Positions 26,120 through 37,148 are shown, counted from the stretch's first letter. The stretch: 64,000 nt of DNA from an uncultured Methylophilaceae bacterium (GCA_913009235.1 CAJVXS010000002.1:124001-188000), one strand, 5' to 3'. Made by a program: numbers and translations. The notes: generated from the sequence alone by a model not told the origin.

Positions 26120-27352
26120 TTATGTTTCTTCTAATTTAAATGCTTTGTGTAGCGTAAGTACGGCTAGTTCCATATGCTTTTCTTCAATCACAACTGCAAT
26201 TTTAATTTCGCTAGTCGAGATCATTTGAATGTTGATGCCTGCTTCAGATAATGAGAGGAACATTTGCTTCGCAATGCCAACGTGTGAGCGCATGCCAACA
26301 CCAACTGCAGATACTTTAGCGATATTATCATCGCCAATTATTTCACGGGCATTAATATTTGACTGCACTTGTGTGTTGAGAATTTCAAGGGCCTTTCCCA
26401 TTTCATTCTTATGTACCGTAAAGGTGAAGTCTGTCGTTTTGGCGCCTTGGTTTTGGATAATAATATCCACATCAATATTCGCATCAGCAATTGGGCCTAA
26501 GATTTGGTAAGCAATGCCTGGGGTGTCTGGTACGCCTAGCACCATAATTTTCGCTTCATCTCGGTTAAATGCGACACCTGAAATCAGTGGTTGTTCCATA
26601 TTGTCATCCTTACTATTTTCTTCAAACGTAATGAGTGTGCCGTCTCCTTCTTCTGCAAAGCTAGAAAGCACACGTAATTTAACTTTATATTTTCCTGCAA
26701 GCTCCACTGAGCGCGTTTGTAATACCTTGCTACCTTGTGATGATAGCTCTAACATTTCTTCAAACGTAATTTTGTCTAAACGGCGCGCTTTTGGCACAAT
26801 ACGAGGGTCGGTTGTATAGACACCATCCACATCGGTATAAATTTGGCACTCATCGGCCTCTAATGCAGCAGCTAGTGCAACACCAGTCGTATCTGAGCCA
26901 CCACGGCCTAGTGTTGTGATATTACCGTCTTCATCACAGCCTTGGAACCCCGCAACGATGACCACATAACCATCTTCCAAATCCTTTTTTATGGTTTGGC
27001 CATCAATATCAAGAATGCGCGCCTTACCATTGGATGCGTCAGTTAATATTTTGATTTGTGAACCCGTATAGCTTTTTGCTTTTAAGCCGAGCTCTTGCAA
27101 TGCCAACGCTGTCATGCCAATGGTCACCTGTTCGCCAGTAGAAATAATGACATCTAACTCTCTTGGGTCTGGGTTATGTGTGATTTCATTGGCTAATTTA
27201 ATCAAACGGTTCGTTTCGCCAGACATGGCTGAAACGACGACGACAATTTGATGTCCTTGTTTTTTAAAGCGCCCAACTCTGCTTGCCAGACTTTTAATGC
27301 ATTCTGGGGTTGCAACAGAAGTGCCACCGAATTTTTGTACAATTAATGCCAT
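26120..27352 (-). CDS. lysC: Aspartate kinase
   Basis: Phosphorylates aspartate, the entry to the lysine, threonine and methionine pathways. The 410 residues show the kinase start VQKFGGTSVATPE, the TLGRGGSDTTGVALAA loop and YTDVDGVYTTDPR. Two ACT domains fill the C-terminal third (from about residue 265) and normally bind lysine or threonine for feedback. It is the monofunctional ACT type, not fused to homoserine dehydrogenase. It lies 45 bp after alaS on the same strand. Confidence 0.96.
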   Translation of the reverse strand: MALIVQKFGGTSVATPECIKSLASRVGRFKKQGHQIVVVVSAMSGETNRLIKLANEITHNPDPRELDVIISTGEQVTIGMTALALQELGLKAKSYTGSQIKILTDASNGKARILDIDGQTIKKDLEDGYVVIVAGFQGCDEDGNITTLGRGGSDTTGVALAAALEADECQIYTDVDGVYTTDPRIVPKARRLDKITFEEMLELSSQGSKVLQTRSVELAGKYKVKLRVLSSFAEEGDGTLITFEENSKDDNMEQPLISGVAFNRDEAKIMVLGVPDTPGIAYQILGPIADANIDVDIIIQNQGAKTTDFTFTVHKNEMGKALEILNTQVQSNINAREIIGDDNIAKVSAVGVGMRSHVGIAKQMFLSLSEAGINIQMISTSEIKIAVVIEEKHMELAVLTLHKAFKLEET

Positions 27353-27397
27353 AGTTTAGTTCTTAATAATTAATGCTTCAATAATAATTACGGGCAG

Positions 27398-30031
27398 TTA
27401 AATTTTTTCTTTTACCCACGCTTGAACACTCGCTAGTGCTTGCGGAAGTCGACTAGCATCCGTGCCGCCCGCCATGGCCATATCTGGCTTGCCACCACCT
27501 TTACCACCAACTTGTTTCGCCACATGGTTCACTAGGTCACCCGCTTTGAATTTTGGAATAACATCTTTGGTTACGCCAGCAGCAATGCTGACTTTTTCAC
27601 CATTAACCGCTGCTAATACAATGGCTGCAGATGTTAACTTATCTTTTAGCTTATCCATTGTCTCACGTAGTGTATTGGCATCAGCGCCTTCTAATGTAGC
27701 AGCGAGAACCTTAATGCCGCTAATATCGATGGCTTGTGTGGCTAAATCATCGCCTTGTGATGAAGCGAGCTTGCCTTTGGCTGTTGAAAGATCATGCTCT
27801 AGTTTTTTGACTTGATTTAGTAAGCCAGCAATTCTTGTTGGCACTTCTGCGGGCAGCACTTTCAATGTGCCAGCAACGCCACCTAGTGTTGCTTCCATGT
27901 CTTGCATATAGCTGAGCGCATTAGCCGCCGTTACGGCTTCGACACGGCGCACACTGGCGGCAATACCACCTTCTGCTACAATCGTGAATAAACCAATGTC
28001 TCCGGTGCGTTTCACATGGGTACCACCACAAAGCTCACAAGATGAGCCAATGTTTAATACGCGCACTTCGGCGCCATACTTTTCACCAAATAGCATGAGG
28101 GCGCCAGTTTCTTTTGCTGCGTCAATATCCATCATGCGTGATTGGGTTTCTAGGTTGGCAAATATTTCTGCGTTCACAATTGACTCAACCTGGCAAATTT
28201 CTTCGTTGGTCATCGGTGCGTTATGTAGAAAATCAAAGCGCGTTTTATCAGCATCAACCAAGCTGCCTTTTTGTTGCACGTGGTCGCCTAGTACTTTACG
28301 TAATGCTTTATGCATTAAATGCGTCGCTGAGTGATTGCGCATGGTTGCGGTACGTGCTTGTAAATTCACTTGTGCGGTAATGCTTTCGCCGACAGATAGT
28401 GTGCCAGTTGTTAACGCGCCATGATGGCCGAAGACGGTAGCCTGGACTTTCTGTGTGCCCTCTACATCAAACAGACTATTGCTACCTTTAAGTTGACCTA
28501 TATCACCTACTTGACCACCAGACTCGGCGTAGAAAGGTGTGTTGTCTAGAATGACAACGCCTTTCTCACCCGCTGATAATTGATCAACCGCTGTACCGTC
28601 TATATATAACGCGGTAATTTTCCCGCTGGTTTCTAGCTGCCCATACCCATAGAATGTGGTGGCAACCCCATCGTATTCCAAATTAGTGGCTATTTTAAAC
28701 TTGCCTGCTGCACGTGCTTGGTCTTTTTGACGTGCCATGGCAGTATCAAAGCCAGTCGTATCGACAGTGACGTCACGTTCGCGACAGATGTCAGCGGTTA
28801 GGTCTAGTGGGAAGCCATAAGTGTCATGTAATTTAAATGCAGTTTCACCATTGAATTGGTCTTTAGTATTTTTCAATTCAGTTTCTAGAATCGTCATGCC
28901 ATTTTCAATGGTCTCGAAGAAACGTTCTTCCTCTTGCTTAAGTGAGGTATGAATGCGCTTTTGTTCAGTCACCAGCTCTGGATAAGCTTCGCCCATTTCA
29001 TCAACTAAGTCTTGTAGCATTTGGTTGAAAAATGCTTTACGCACACCTAGTTTATAACCATGACGCACTGCACGACGAATAATGCGGCGTAACACATAGC
29101 CGCGACCTTCGTTACCAGGAATCACGCCATCAGCAATTAAAAAGGAACATGCGCGAATATGGTCGGCAAGCACTTTAAGGCTGGGATTTTTTAAGTCTCT
29201 TGTTTTGGTTTCACGTGCTGCCGCTGCAATGAGATTGGTAAATAAATCAATCTCATAATTAGTATGCACACCTTGCAGAATGGCTGAAATACGCTCTAAG
29301 CCCATGCCAGTATCAACACTAGGTTTTGGCAGCAGCAACATGGTGCCAGTTTCATCGCGGTTATACTGCATGAAGACGTTATTCCAAATCTCGATAAAGC
29401 GATCACCGTCTTCATCTGGGCTCCCAGGCTGCCCACCTGGAATGTGCGAGCCATGGTCATAAAAGATTTCAGAGCATGGACCACAAGGGCCAGTATCGCC
29501 CATCATCCAGAAGTTATCCGAGGCGTAAGGCACACCTTTGTTGTCGCCAATGCGGATAATTTTGTCTGCAGGCAAGCCGATGTCTTTAGCCCAAATGTCA
29601 TAAGCTTCATCATCGTCTTTGTAGACGGTGACCAGCAACTTGTCTGTTGGTAGTTGATAGACTTCTGTTAGTAGTTCCCAAGCGAACTTGATGGCATCTT
29701 GCTTAAAGTAATCACCAAAGCTAAAGTTACCTAACATTTCAAAGAAAGTGTGGTGACGGGCTGTGTAGCCGACATTCTCTAAATCATTATGTTTGCCGCC
29801 AGCGCGTACGCATTTTTGGCTAGAAGTCGCACGGGTATAGGCGCGTTTATCAAAGCCTAGAAACACATCTTTAAACTGATTCATACCTGCATTGGTAAAG
29901 AGCAGGGTAGGATCTTCGTGCGGGACTAATGAAGCAGACGCAACAGCGGTATGGCCTTTAGACACATAAAAGTCTAGAAAGGCTTTTCTAATCTCATTGC
30001 TGCTTGGATTGTTGCTTAATTTAATTGTCAT
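27398..30031 (-). CDS. alaS: Alanyl-tRNA synthetase
   Basis: Charges tRNA-Ala and edits mischarged Ser or Gly. The 877 residues show class II motifs in the N-terminal catalytic part ([40 protein letters not shown]), then a tRNA-recognition region. The editing domain has zinc-binding HSATH and CELCGGTH. The C-Ala oligomerisation domain closes the protein with [14 protein letters not shown]. Its start overlaps the recX stop by 4 bp, giving a recA-recX-alaS-lysC run. Confidence 0.97.
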   Translation of the reverse strand: MTIKLSNNPSSNEIRKAFLDFYVSKGHTAVASASLVPHEDPTLLFTNAGMNQFKDVFLGFDKRAYTRATSSQKCVRAGGKHNDLENVGYTARHHTFFEMLGNFSFGDYFKQDAIKFAWELLTEVYQLPTDKLLVTVYKDDDEAYDIWAKDIGLPADKIIRIGDNKGVPYASDNFWMMGDTGPCGPCSEIFYDHGSHIPGGQPGSPDEDGDRFIEIWNNVFMQYNRDETGTMLLLPKPSVDTGMGLERISAILQGVHTNYEIDLFTNLIAAAARETKTRDLKNPSLKVLADHIRACSFLIADGVIPGNEGRGYVLRRIIRRAVRHGYKLGVRKAFFNQMLQDLVDEMGEAYPELVTEQKRIHTSLKQEEERFFETIENGMTILETELKNTKDQFNGETAFKLHDTYGFPLDLTADICRERDVTVDTTGFDTAMARQKDQARAAGKFKIATNLEYDGVATTFYGYGQLETSGKITALYIDGTAVDQLSAGEKGVVILDNTPFYAESGGQVGDIGQLKGSNSLFDVEGTQKVQATVFGHHGALTTGTLSVGESITAQVNLQARTATMRNHSATHLMHKALRKVLGDHVQQKGSLVDADKTRFDFLHNAPMTNEEICQVESIVNAEIFANLETQSRMMDIDAAKETGALMLFGEKYGAEVRVLNIGSSCELCGGTHVKRTGDIGLFTIVAEGGIAASVRRVEAVTAANALSYMQDMEATLGGVAGTLKVLPAEVPTRIAGLLNQVKKLEHDLSTAKGKLASSQGDDLATQAIDISGIKVLAATLEGADANTLRETMDKLKDKLTSAAIVLAAVNGEKVSIAAGVTKDVIPKFKAGDLVNHVAKQVGGKGGGKPDMAMAGGTDASRLPQALASVQAWVKEKI

Positions 30032-30507
30032 GGTGTTTCATCGTTATCGTCTTCTGCTGCTTTTAATGCTGCTTTAATCGTATCAAAACTAAAACCGCGG
30101 CTCTGTAAGAATCGTGCTTGTTTTGCCCATTCATTACGATCGCTGGCTGGCTGGTTGTATTTTTTACGCCAGACTTCCGTCGCATTTTCCAATTCATTTT
30201 CTTTTACATCTGAGACTGCTTCAGCGATTAACTCGTCTGATATGCCTTTTTCTCTTAATTCATTCGCTATTTTTGCGCCACCAAATTTCACTTTTCTGAT
30301 GCGAACAAGTTGTTCCGTGAATCGGACATCTGATAGCCATCCTCGCTCTTTAAACTCAGAGATTAAGGCTGGAATATCATCGGCTTCGTCAGTGTAGGCT
30401 TGAAGCTTATTGGCTAGTTCGTATGCTGAGTATTCACGTTTACCTAAATATTCTAGTGCACGCTGACGCAACGATTTTTCTTGACCGTGTTTCAGATTAC
30501 GCGTCAT
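30028..30507 (-). CDS. recX: Regulatory protein RecX
   Basis: Binds RecA filaments and limits recombinase activity. The 159-residue helical protein has the three-helix repeats of the family, seen in [29 protein letters not shown] and [11 protein letters not shown], plus [16 protein letters not shown] near the end. I used the ATG at 30507, which overlaps the recA 3' end by 11 bp; a TTG six codons earlier is less likely. It also overlaps alaS by 4 bp, so the three genes are probably translationally linked. Confidence 0.93.
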   Translation of the reverse strand: MTRNLKHGQEKSLRQRALEYLGKREYSAYELANKLQAYTDEADDIPALISEFKERGWLSDVRFTEQLVRIRKVKFGGAKIANELREKGISDELIAEAVSDVKENELENATEVWRKKYNQPASDRNEWAKQARFLQSRGFSFDTIKAALKAAEDDNDETP

Positions 30508-31528
30508 CCTCTTCGCGAGGTGCAATCATGTCATCAAGCAATACGGTCGAGTTAGCGCGAATTTTCGCATCAATTTCTACGGCAATGGCGGGGTTCTCTT
30601 TTAAGAATTGACGAGAGTTGTCCTTGCCTTGGCCAATTTTTTCGCCATTGTAGCTATACCAAGAGCCTGATTTTTCTACAATTTTAAGGTCGACGCCTAG
30701 CTCAATCATTTCACCTTCAAGTGAAATGCCTTCGCCGTAAAGGATGTCGAATTCAGCCTTCTTAAATGGTGGCGCCACTTTGTTCTTAATGATTTTGACG
30801 CGTGTTTCAGCACCAACCACTTCATCACCATGTTTAATCGCGCCAGTACGGCGGATATCTAAACGAACTGATGAGTAGAATTTCAATGCATTGCCGCCAG
30901 TTGTGGTTTCTGGGTTACCAAACATCACGCCAATTTTCATGCGGATTTGGTTAATAAAGATCACTAGTGTGTTCGTGCGTTTGATATTGCCAGTCAGCTT
31001 ACGTAACGCCTGGCTCATCAAACGTGCTTGCAAGCCCATGTGTGAATCACCCATATCACCTTCAATCTCTGCACGTGGTGTTAACGCCGCGACGGAATCG
31101 ATCACGACAATATCGACAGAGCCGGAGCGGACTAGCATATCCACAATCTCTAATGCTTGCTCGCCAGTATCAGGCTGAGAGATTAGCAAGTCAGGTACGT
31201 TAACGCCTAGCTTTGCTGCATATTGTGGATCTAGCGCATGCTCCGCATCAATAAAGGCTGCTGTGCCGCCAGATTTTTGCATCTGTGCAATCACGGAAAG
31301 CGTTAATGTCGTTTTACCTGATGCCTCAGGACCATAGATTTCAACAACACGGCCGCGCGGCAAGCCTCCTATGCCAAGCGCAATATCTAAGCCTAAAGAG
31401 CCTGTTGATACGGACTCAATGTCTGTTACAACGTCCTTATCACCCATTCGCATAATAGAGCCTTTACCAAACTGTTTATCAATTTGAGATAGGGCTGCTG
31501 CTAATGCTTTGCTTTTGTTGTCATCCAT
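30497..31528 (-). CDS. recA: Recombinase RecA
   Basis: DNA strand-exchange ATPase and SOS co-protease. The 343 residues start [19 protein letters not shown] and carry Walker [10 protein letters not shown], Walker B VIDSVAAL and the DNA-binding loops L1 and L2 ([19 protein letters not shown]). The C-terminal domain is normal, with an acidic tail. The ATG at 31528 has an AAAGG site upstream and replaces a GTG nine codons earlier. I found no clean CTGT-N8-ACAG LexA site upstream. Confidence 0.97.
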   Translation of the reverse strand: MDDNKSKALAAALSQIDKQFGKGSIMRMGDKDVVTDIESVSTGSLGLDIALGIGGLPRGRVVEIYGPEASGKTTLTLSVIAQMQKSGGTAAFIDAEHALDPQYAAKLGVNVPDLLISQPDTGEQALEIVDMLVRSGSVDIVVIDSVAALTPRAEIEGDMGDSHMGLQARLMSQALRKLTGNIKRTNTLVIFINQIRMKIGVMFGNPETTTGGNALKFYSSVRLDIRRTGAIKHGDEVVGAETRVKIIKNKVAPPFKKAEFDILYGEGISLEGEMIELGVDLKIVEKSGSWYSYNGEKIGQGKDNSRQFLKENPAIAVEIDAKIRANSTVLLDDMIAPREEDDA

Positions 31529-31684
31529 GTTGTTTTTACCTTTAATATGAGCCACTTTAATTAACTTGTAATTATTTCACAGTTTGTCTTATAAGGTAAG
31601 CGTTAAGGTGATGTGTTAGTGTGCTGGACAGCGACAAAAACACAGTGTAACGATGTGCATGATGACTCGTTGTTTGCTAGCATG

Positions 31685-32188
31685 TTAAATTAAGTGCACT
31701 AGACTCATCAGTCCGTTAATCAGCTGAGTAACCGACTGATGGCGAACTGTTTTGCGGTCACCTTCAAACTGTTTTTCCTCTGTAATTAACTGTCCATTTT
31801 TGATTGAGTAAGCGAAACAAACGGTCCCGACGGGCTTGTTGGCAGAGCCGCCAGATGGGCCCGCAATACCGGTAATGCTTCCCGCAATATCCGCATTGCT
31901 ATTGTTGAGCGCCCCGATGACCATTGCCTGTGCAGTTTCTTCGCTTACAGCGCCATATTGGGTTAATATTTTTTTCGAAACGTTTAACATTTCATGTTTT
32001 GCTGCATTACTATAAGTGATAAAACCTCTATCAAACCAAGCCGAACTACCTGCCACATCGGTAATGGCTGCTGAGGCTAAACCACCAGTACAGGATTCCG
32101 CTAGTGCCATCGTAAAGCTCTTGTCCTTGAGTAGCAGACCTAGCTGGGAGCTAAGTTTTGTGAGGTCGTGCGTTATGAGAGTATCCAT
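31685..32188 (-). CDS. pncC: Nicotinamide-nucleotide amidase (CinA C-terminal domain)
   Basis: Deamidates NMN to nicotinate mononucleotide in NAD salvage. The 167-residue protein is the stand-alone CinA C-terminal domain, with LAESCTGGLASAAITD and VSEETAQAM. The active-site stretch AGSITGIAGPSGG and KPVGTVCFAY follow. The N-terminal molybdopterin-like domain of full CinA is absent, as in E. coli PncC. Its start overlaps the end of pgpA by 16 bp. It lies between pgpA and recA, a common neighbourhood. Confidence 0.92.
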   Translation of the reverse strand: MDTLITHDLTKLSSQLGLLLKDKSFTMALAESCTGGLASAAITDVAGSSAWFDRGFITYSNAAKHEMLNVSKKILTQYGAVSEETAQAMVIGALNNSNADIAGSITGIAGPSGGSANKPVGTVCFAYSIKNGQLITEEKQFEGDRKTVRHQSVTQLINGLMSLVHLI

Positions 32189-32655
32189 AATAAACCTTTC
32201 AAGCTAATCATGGCGTAGATGGCAGCGAGAATGTCATCAAACATCACGCCAAGTCCTCCTTTGAGTTTTGCATCACATTGGCGAATGGGAAATGGTTTCC
32301 ATATATCAAATAGTCTAAACAAACAAAAAGCAACTAGCCACCACGGCCATTGGTTTGGTGTAATCGTTAGCACTAACATCATCGCGACGATTTCATCCCA
32401 AACAATGCTGCCATGATCACTAACACCTAACGCTTTCCCAGCGATATCGCAAAAGTAAACGCCAGCAATAAACAGACCAGCAATAATGGCCAGCTGTACG
32501 GTTATACTGTAACCCGCTATTAAGTAAAAAAGTGGGAGGCCAGCAATGGTGCCAAACGTACCCGGTGCTTTTGGCGGAAGGCCACTACCAAAACCCAATG
32601 CTAAAAAGTGGGCTGGGTGTGCGAGTAAGAATTTAAAATCGGGTTGTTTAATCAT
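32173..32655 (-). CDS. pgpA: Phosphatidylglycerophosphatase A
   Basis: Inner-membrane phosphatase that makes phosphatidylglycerol from its phosphate. The roughly 160-residue protein has HPAHFLALGFGSGLPPKAPG at the start and several hydrophobic segments. VWDEIVAMML carries the conserved acidic residues, and DIWKPFPI with MFDDILAA complete the pattern. The ATG at 32655 overlaps the thiL end by 8 bp; an ATG at 32676 adding seven residues is also possible. The thiL-pgpA-pncC order is typical of proteobacteria. Confidence 0.93.
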   Translation of the reverse strand: MIKQPDFKFLLAHPAHFLALGFGSGLPPKAPGTFGTIAGLPLFYLIAGYSITVQLAIIAGLFIAGVYFCDIAGKALGVSDHGSIVWDEIVAMMLVLTITPNQWPWWLVAFCLFRLFDIWKPFPIRQCDAKLKGGLGVMFDDILAAIYAMISLKGLLWILS

Positions 32656-33616
32656 ACTTGTACGCAAAATGCTCATAGCCTAATTGTGAAATATTGAGTG
32701 CCTTGTTATTAAGTGTCACGGTTAGCTTCCCTGTTGTATCGGTTCCACCAATACGTGTGAGGTTAAGGTGGAGCTTCTTTCCTAAGGCTAAAATTGCTTT
32801 TCGTTGTTGTTGAGCAGCTGTAAAACATAGCTCGTAATCATCGCCGCCAGCTAATATAGCTTGTTGGATATTGGATTTTTGGCTATGTGCTTTTATTGTA
32901 TCTAGGCATGGAATTTTTTCTAATTGCAATGCTGCCCCTATAGCACCGGATGCTTTTAGGATGTGGCTCAAGTCAGCTAGTAGACCATCAGAAATATCAA
33001 TACAGCTACTTGCAATATCACGTAAAGCCAACCCTAGTGAAACACGCGGTTGAGGCTGGTTTAAAGCGTATAAACAAAGATCTCGTGTTTCGTCATCTAA
33101 GGTCACTTTTTCTTGTAAGTACGCTAACCCTAAAGCGGCATGGCCAACTGGACCGCTGACCCAAATGTCATCACCTACTTTTGCATTACTACGAGTAATT
33201 GCTTTACCAGTAGGGGTTTCACCCATAATAGTCACGCCAATATTAAGTGGGCCCCGAGTTGTGTCGCCACCAATTAAATCAACTTCGAATTGGTTGGCAC
33301 AAGCAAAAAACCCACTTGAGAAAGCTGATAGCCAGGCATGATGAACTTCTGGCAATGCAACGGAAAGTGTTGCCCACTTTGGGTTTGCACCCATCGCGGC
33401 CATGTCGGAAATGTTGACAGCTAGTGATTTCCAGCCGATGTCATAAGGCGCAGCTTCTTGAAGGAAGTGAGTGCCAACGACCGACATGTCAGTTGATATT
33501 GCTAACTGATGATTAGCTGAGGCTTGAATGAGCGCAGCATCATCGCCAATGCCCAAGTCAGTATTTTTAGGTGCCCGTATAAAGTATTGCTTAATCAGAC
33601 TAAATTCAGTGGACAT
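32648..33616 (-). CDS. thiL: Thiamine-monophosphate kinase
   Basis: ATP-dependent phosphorylation of thiamine phosphate to the active diphosphate cofactor. The 322 residues show GIGDDAALIQ, the metal-binding STDMSVVGTHF, NISDMAAMGANPKWA and DLIGGDTTRGP. CIDISDGLLADL and the end segment GGDDYELCFT follow. It is followed by pgpA with an overlap. The usual partner nusB is not in view. Confidence 0.95.
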   Translation of the reverse strand: MSTEFSLIKQYFIRAPKNTDLGIGDDAALIQASANHQLAISTDMSVVGTHFLQEAAPYDIGWKSLAVNISDMAAMGANPKWATLSVALPEVHHAWLSAFSSGFFACANQFEVDLIGGDTTRGPLNIGVTIMGETPTGKAITRSNAKVGDDIWVSGPVGHAALGLAYLQEKVTLDDETRDLCLYALNQPQPRVSLGLALRDIASSCIDISDGLLADLSHILKASGAIGAALQLEKIPCLDTIKAHSQKSNIQQAILAGGDDYELCFTAAQQQRKAILALGKKLHLNLTRIGGTDTTGKLTVTLNNKALNISQLGYEHFAYKYD

Positions 33617-33738
33617 AGTGCTTTATAAAGTGTGGCGTTAACTTGTTTAAGATGGTGAAGCACAATAATACACCAGTAGTATCTTCTGGCCAGTCATAAA
33701 GGCCAGTATTGCGGGTTAAATAAGCCGACATGGTTTTG

Positions 33739-34314
33739 CTATTTTTTCTTAGGCCGAAATGTTTTGACTAGGGCTTCGTTCGTTTCAATAAATGGAGCGC
33801 CAATTAAATCCAAGCAATAAGGCACTGCGGAAAAGATTCCGTGTACCTTGGTATTACCAGCATCGTCTTTCAAGCCTTCTAGTGTTTGTGCAATCGCTTT
33901 CGGTTGACCAGGTAAATTGATGATTAAGCATTGCTGTCGAATCACAGCGACTTGGCGGGACAAAATGGCTGTGGGAACAAAGCTCAGGCTAATCTGACGC
34001 ATTTGCTCACCAAAGCCAGGCATTACCTTGTCACTAACTGCTAGCGTGGCTTCTGGTGTGACGTCTCGTAATGCAGGACCTGTGCCGCCAGTTGTTAGTA
34101 TTAAGTGGCAATCTTCATTATCTGCTAAATCGATGAGTGTTGTTTCTATTGCGGTTTGCTCATCAGAGATTAAGCGTCTTTCTAATGTGAAGCGGGAGAT
34201 TAATGCCTTGGTTAGCCATGCTTCCAAACTTGGAATGCCGAGGTCTTCATAAACGCCTTTCGAAGCACGGTCGCTAATGGAAACTAATCCAATTTTAATT
34301 ATTTTGTCTTGCAT
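33739..34314 (-). CDS. mog: Molybdopterin adenylyltransferase
   Basis: Adenylates molybdopterin before molybdate insertion. The 191-residue protein has the MoaB/Mog fold: start IGLVSISDRASKGVYED, then LILTTGGTGPALRDVTPEA as the nucleotide motif, and INLPGQPKAIAQTLEG with the Pro-Gly-rich loop. Length and motifs fit Mog more than MoaB. No other molybdenum cofactor gene is in the window. A 122-bp gap separates it from thiL. Confidence 0.92.
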   Translation of the reverse strand: MQDKIIKIGLVSISDRASKGVYEDLGIPSLEAWLTKALISRFTLERRLISDEQTAIETTLIDLADNEDCHLILTTGGTGPALRDVTPEATLAVSDKVMPGFGEQMRQISLSFVPTAILSRQVAVIRQQCLIINLPGQPKAIAQTLEGLKDDAGNTKVHGIFSAVPYCLDLIGAPFIETNEALVKTFRPKKK

Positions 34315-34387
34315 ATGAATTGTTTGTTTAATATTGTGTCAATGAGATTACTAGATTATAACGATAAACTTTCAAGGGCTTGGAACT

Positions 34388-35125
34388 ATGATGAAAAAAA
34401 TGCTGGGTGTGGCTTTGTTTGTTTTGTGCATTCAAACAGCACAAGCGACTGAAAATTTATACGAGCAACATTATAAAGCGCAAAACAGTGGCAATCTAAA
34501 GTCCATGCAAGCCAGCCCTGAGACTAAGATGTATGTCAGCAATCACTCAGATGAAGACAATATTAGCATGTTAGAAACGGGCTATGACATGATAGGTAGC
34601 AGCGGCTTCGAAGCAGGCAGCATTGCACCAGACTTGGCATTAACACATGCAAAGTCGATTAAAGCCGATGTTGTATTGGTTTACAGTAAATATGCTTCAA
34701 AAAAATCAGCACTTTCAAAGCTGGTAATGATTAAAGAAGCGGCAAAGACAATGGGTGAAGTTAATCCTGAAGTAATGGAAGATGAAGAAGCCTACCAATA
34801 CTATGCAAGCTATTGGGCGAAACTGCCCATGCCATTGCTTGGCTTACATGTGATTAAGTTGAAACATAAAGAAAAAAATAGTGACACGGTTGTTGCCGAT
34901 GAAGGACTGAAGGTATTAGCCGTCATCAAGGGTTCTCCAGCTTTTAACGCAGGTTTGAAACGAGGTGATACGTTATTGAGTTTGGGCGGTGTTGCCTTGC
35001 AACAGCCTCAAGTGTTTCCGCAGGTGGTTAGACAGTATCAGGGTGAAAGCGTCAGTATTATTTATGAGAGAAATGGACAGTCTTCACAAGCACAAACAAC
35101 GCTCAACGGGGAACCTAGAGGGTGA
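34388..35125 (+). CDS. Secreted PDZ-domain protein
   Basis: A 245-residue protein with a signal peptide (MMKKMLGVALFVLCIQTAQA, cleavage likely after QAQA-type ATA) and a PDZ domain at about residues 170-235: VLAVIKGSPAFNAGLKRGDTLLSL, given here as its start and end halves VLAVIKGSPAF and AGLKRGDTLLSLGG. The middle part has no family that I can name. No protease motif is present, so it is probably a periplasmic or outer-membrane-associated binding protein. It is transcribed divergently from mog and converges on darP. Confidence 0.7.
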   Translation: MMKKMLGVALFVLCIQTAQATENLYEQHYKAQNSGNLKSMQASPETKMYVSNHSDEDNISMLETGYDMIGSSGFEAGSIAPDLALTHAKSIKADVVLVYSKYASKKSALSKLVMIKEAAKTMGEVNPEVMEDEEAYQYYASYWAKLPMPLLGLHVIKLKHKEKNSDTVVADEGLKVLAVIKGSPAFNAGLKRGDTLLSLGGVALQQPQVFPQVVRQYQGESVSIIYERNGQSSQAQTTLNGEPRG

Positions 35126-35157
35126 GTTAAAGGGTTGAAACAAGTGGTACAGCTTAA

Positions 35158-35700
35158 TTAGCCACTGTCATTTTCGTTAATATTTTCTTGACTCTCTGTA
35201 ATCTCACGAATAAGTTTAAACAGATCTCTACTGCTTTTGAGTGTTTTATTTGCTGCTTTTTCCTTATTTGCATTACGTATTAATGTGCGCAATTTCTGGA
35301 TGTCCGCATGTGGGTGCTTTGTTACAAACTCTTGTAAGGTGTCTGATTGTGAGGTCGCTACCTCATCAATTAAACGATCACGCCAGCGTTCTAATGCATG
35401 AAAGCGCGCATTCTCAGCATTGTTCTTACCTTCCCAGCCGGCTAACATCTTTTTAATGGGTTCGATGTCGGCGGTGCGCATTAATCGCCCAATATATTGT
35501 AGCTGACGTTTTATTGCGCCATTTGAAGTGAGACGTTTGGCTTCTACTATTGCAGTATACAAATTTTCATCAAGATTCAACTTAATCACTTGGTCTTTTG
35601 TTAAGTTGAGTAGTTTTTTACCTAACATTTGCTGAGCCTCAGCCTCAGCCTTGAGCTGGGTTTTGCTAATATACTCTAAATCGTCGTCTTCGTTTTGCAT
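35158..35700 (-). CDS. darP: Ribosome biogenesis factor DarP (YjgA family)
   Basis: A 180-residue highly charged protein that in E. coli associates with the 50S subunit precursor. Family features are KTQLKAEAEAQQMLGKKLL, NGAIKRQLQYIGRLMR and the FHALERWRDRLI region. It is transcribed divergently from pmbA with about 100 bp between them; this darP-pmbA pairing is widespread in beta- and gammaproteobacteria and supports the call. Confidence 0.92.
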   Translation of the reverse strand: MQNEDDDLEYISKTQLKAEAEAQQMLGKKLLNLTKDQVIKLNLDENLYTAIVEAKRLTSNGAIKRQLQYIGRLMRTADIEPIKKMLAGWEGKNNAENARFHALERWRDRLIDEVATSQSDTLQEFVTKHPHADIQKLRTLIRNANKEKAANKTLKSSRDLFKLIREITESQENINENDSG

Positions 35701-35805
35701 GGATTACGTTCTCTTGTTTCAGGTTTTCTGTAAGAAAGTGCCGATACGTGGCATATGCGATGTATCATAACATTTTAAGCGATTTACTTTAATGACTGAG
35801 GAATA

Positions 35806-37128
35806 ATGAACCAAGATACTTTAAAACAAATTAGTGAAGATGCGCTTAATCTTGCTAAGCAAGCAGGCGCATCAGATGCAGCAGTGGATGTGAGTTTTGG
35901 TATAGGACAAAGCGTTTCTGTACGTAAAGGCGAAACTGAGAATATAGAATATAACCGTGATAAAGGCATTTCGATTACGGTTTTTTTTGGGCATAAAAAG
36001 GGCTATGCAAGTAGCTCTGACTTTAGTTCAAAAGCCATTCAAGATACAGTTGAGGCAGCTTGTAATATTGCTAAATTCACCGCGGAAGACACATTTTGCG
36101 GCTTGGCAGATGCTGGCCTTATGGCAAAGGATGTTGTTGATTTAAATTTACATCACCCATGGCACGTTAGTGTTGAAGAGGCGCTGGGAATTGCTAAGCG
36201 TTGTGAATCTGCTGCGTTTAACGTCGATAAAGCGCGTATTAAAAATTCAGAAGGTGCTAGCGTTTCAACGAATGAAGGGTTGTTTGTCTATGCCAATACA
36301 CATGGTTTTGTTGGTGGTTATTCAAGCTCTCGACATAGTATTAGTTGCTCTGTGATTGCTGAGCAAGATGGTGCGATGCAGCGTGATTATTGGTACACCA
36401 ATGCCAGAGATGCCAATGATATGCGCTCGGCTGAGTCTGTTGGTAAGCTGGCAGGAGAACGCACAGTACGCCGTTTAGGCGCTAAGCCGATTAAAACAGG
36501 CCAATACCCGGTTTTATTTGAAGCGGCGCTGTCGAGCAGTCTGATCGGTTCGCTAGTAGGTGCAATTTCTGGCGGCAATTTATATCGGAAATCATCTTTT
36601 CTTCTTGATAGCCTTGGAAAGCAAGTCACCTCTTCATTGCTTAATATTGAAGAATTGCCACATATTGAAAAAGGGATTGCAAGTAGTCCATTCGATAATG
36701 AAGGTGTTGCCACTCAGCCACGTATGCTGGTGGAGAATGGTGTGTTGCAAGGTTATATGTTGTCTAGTTACTCAGCAAGAAAGTTAGGGATGAAAACAAC
36801 AGGCAATGCAGGCGGCGCGCATAATTTAGTTGTGCAACATACCAAGCAGACGTTTGCCGACTTATTAACCTTGATGGGAACAGGGCTGCTAGTGACGGAG
36901 TTGCTAGGACATGGCTTGAATATGGTGACAGGTGATTATTCACGTGGTGCCGCAGGGTTCTGGGTGGAGAATGGCGTAATTACACACGCGGTAGAAGAAA
37001 TTACGATTGCAAGCAATATCAAGGAGATGCTGAATCAAATTATTGCAATTGGTAATGATGCATTAGTGCCCAGTTCAAAACAAACAGGTTCTATCTTAAT
37101 TGAACGGATGACGGTGGCGGCAGGTTAG
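35806..37128 (+). CDS. pmbA: Metalloprotease TldE/PmbA
   Basis: Forms with TldD a protease that processes modified peptides such as microcin B17 and degrades unfolded peptides. The 440-residue protein has the U62/PmbA pattern: early ENIEYNRDKGISI, the SSSLIGSLVGAISGGNLY region and the late LLVTELLGHGLNMVTGDYS followed by GAAGFWVENG. Like other PmbA proteins it lacks the HExxxH zinc site that TldD carries. No tldD is in this window. A bidirectional terminator separates it from mlaA. Confidence 0.94.
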   Translation: MNQDTLKQISEDALNLAKQAGASDAAVDVSFGIGQSVSVRKGETENIEYNRDKGISITVFFGHKKGYASSSDFSSKAIQDTVEAACNIAKFTAEDTFCGLADAGLMAKDVVDLNLHHPWHVSVEEALGIAKRCESAAFNVDKARIKNSEGASVSTNEGLFVYANTHGFVGGYSSSRHSISCSVIAEQDGAMQRDYWYTNARDANDMRSAESVGKLAGERTVRRLGAKPIKTGQYPVLFEAALSSSLIGSLVGAISGGNLYRKSSFLLDSLGKQVTSSLLNIEELPHIEKGIASSPFDNEGVATQPRMLVENGVLQGYMLSSYSARKLGMKTTGNAGGAHNLVVQHTKQTFADLLTLMGTGLLVTELLGHGLNMVTGDYSRGAAGFWVENGVITHAVEEITIASNIKEMLNQIIAIGNDALVPSSKQTGSILIERMTVAAG

Positions 37129-37148
37129 TTAGCAGGGTTGTAAGTAAT

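Noticed and set aside
31556-31684. LexA box upstream of recA
   Set aside because: CTGT and ACAA elements occur on the minus strand but 9 bases apart, not the CTGT-N8-ACAG spacing; too weak to call.
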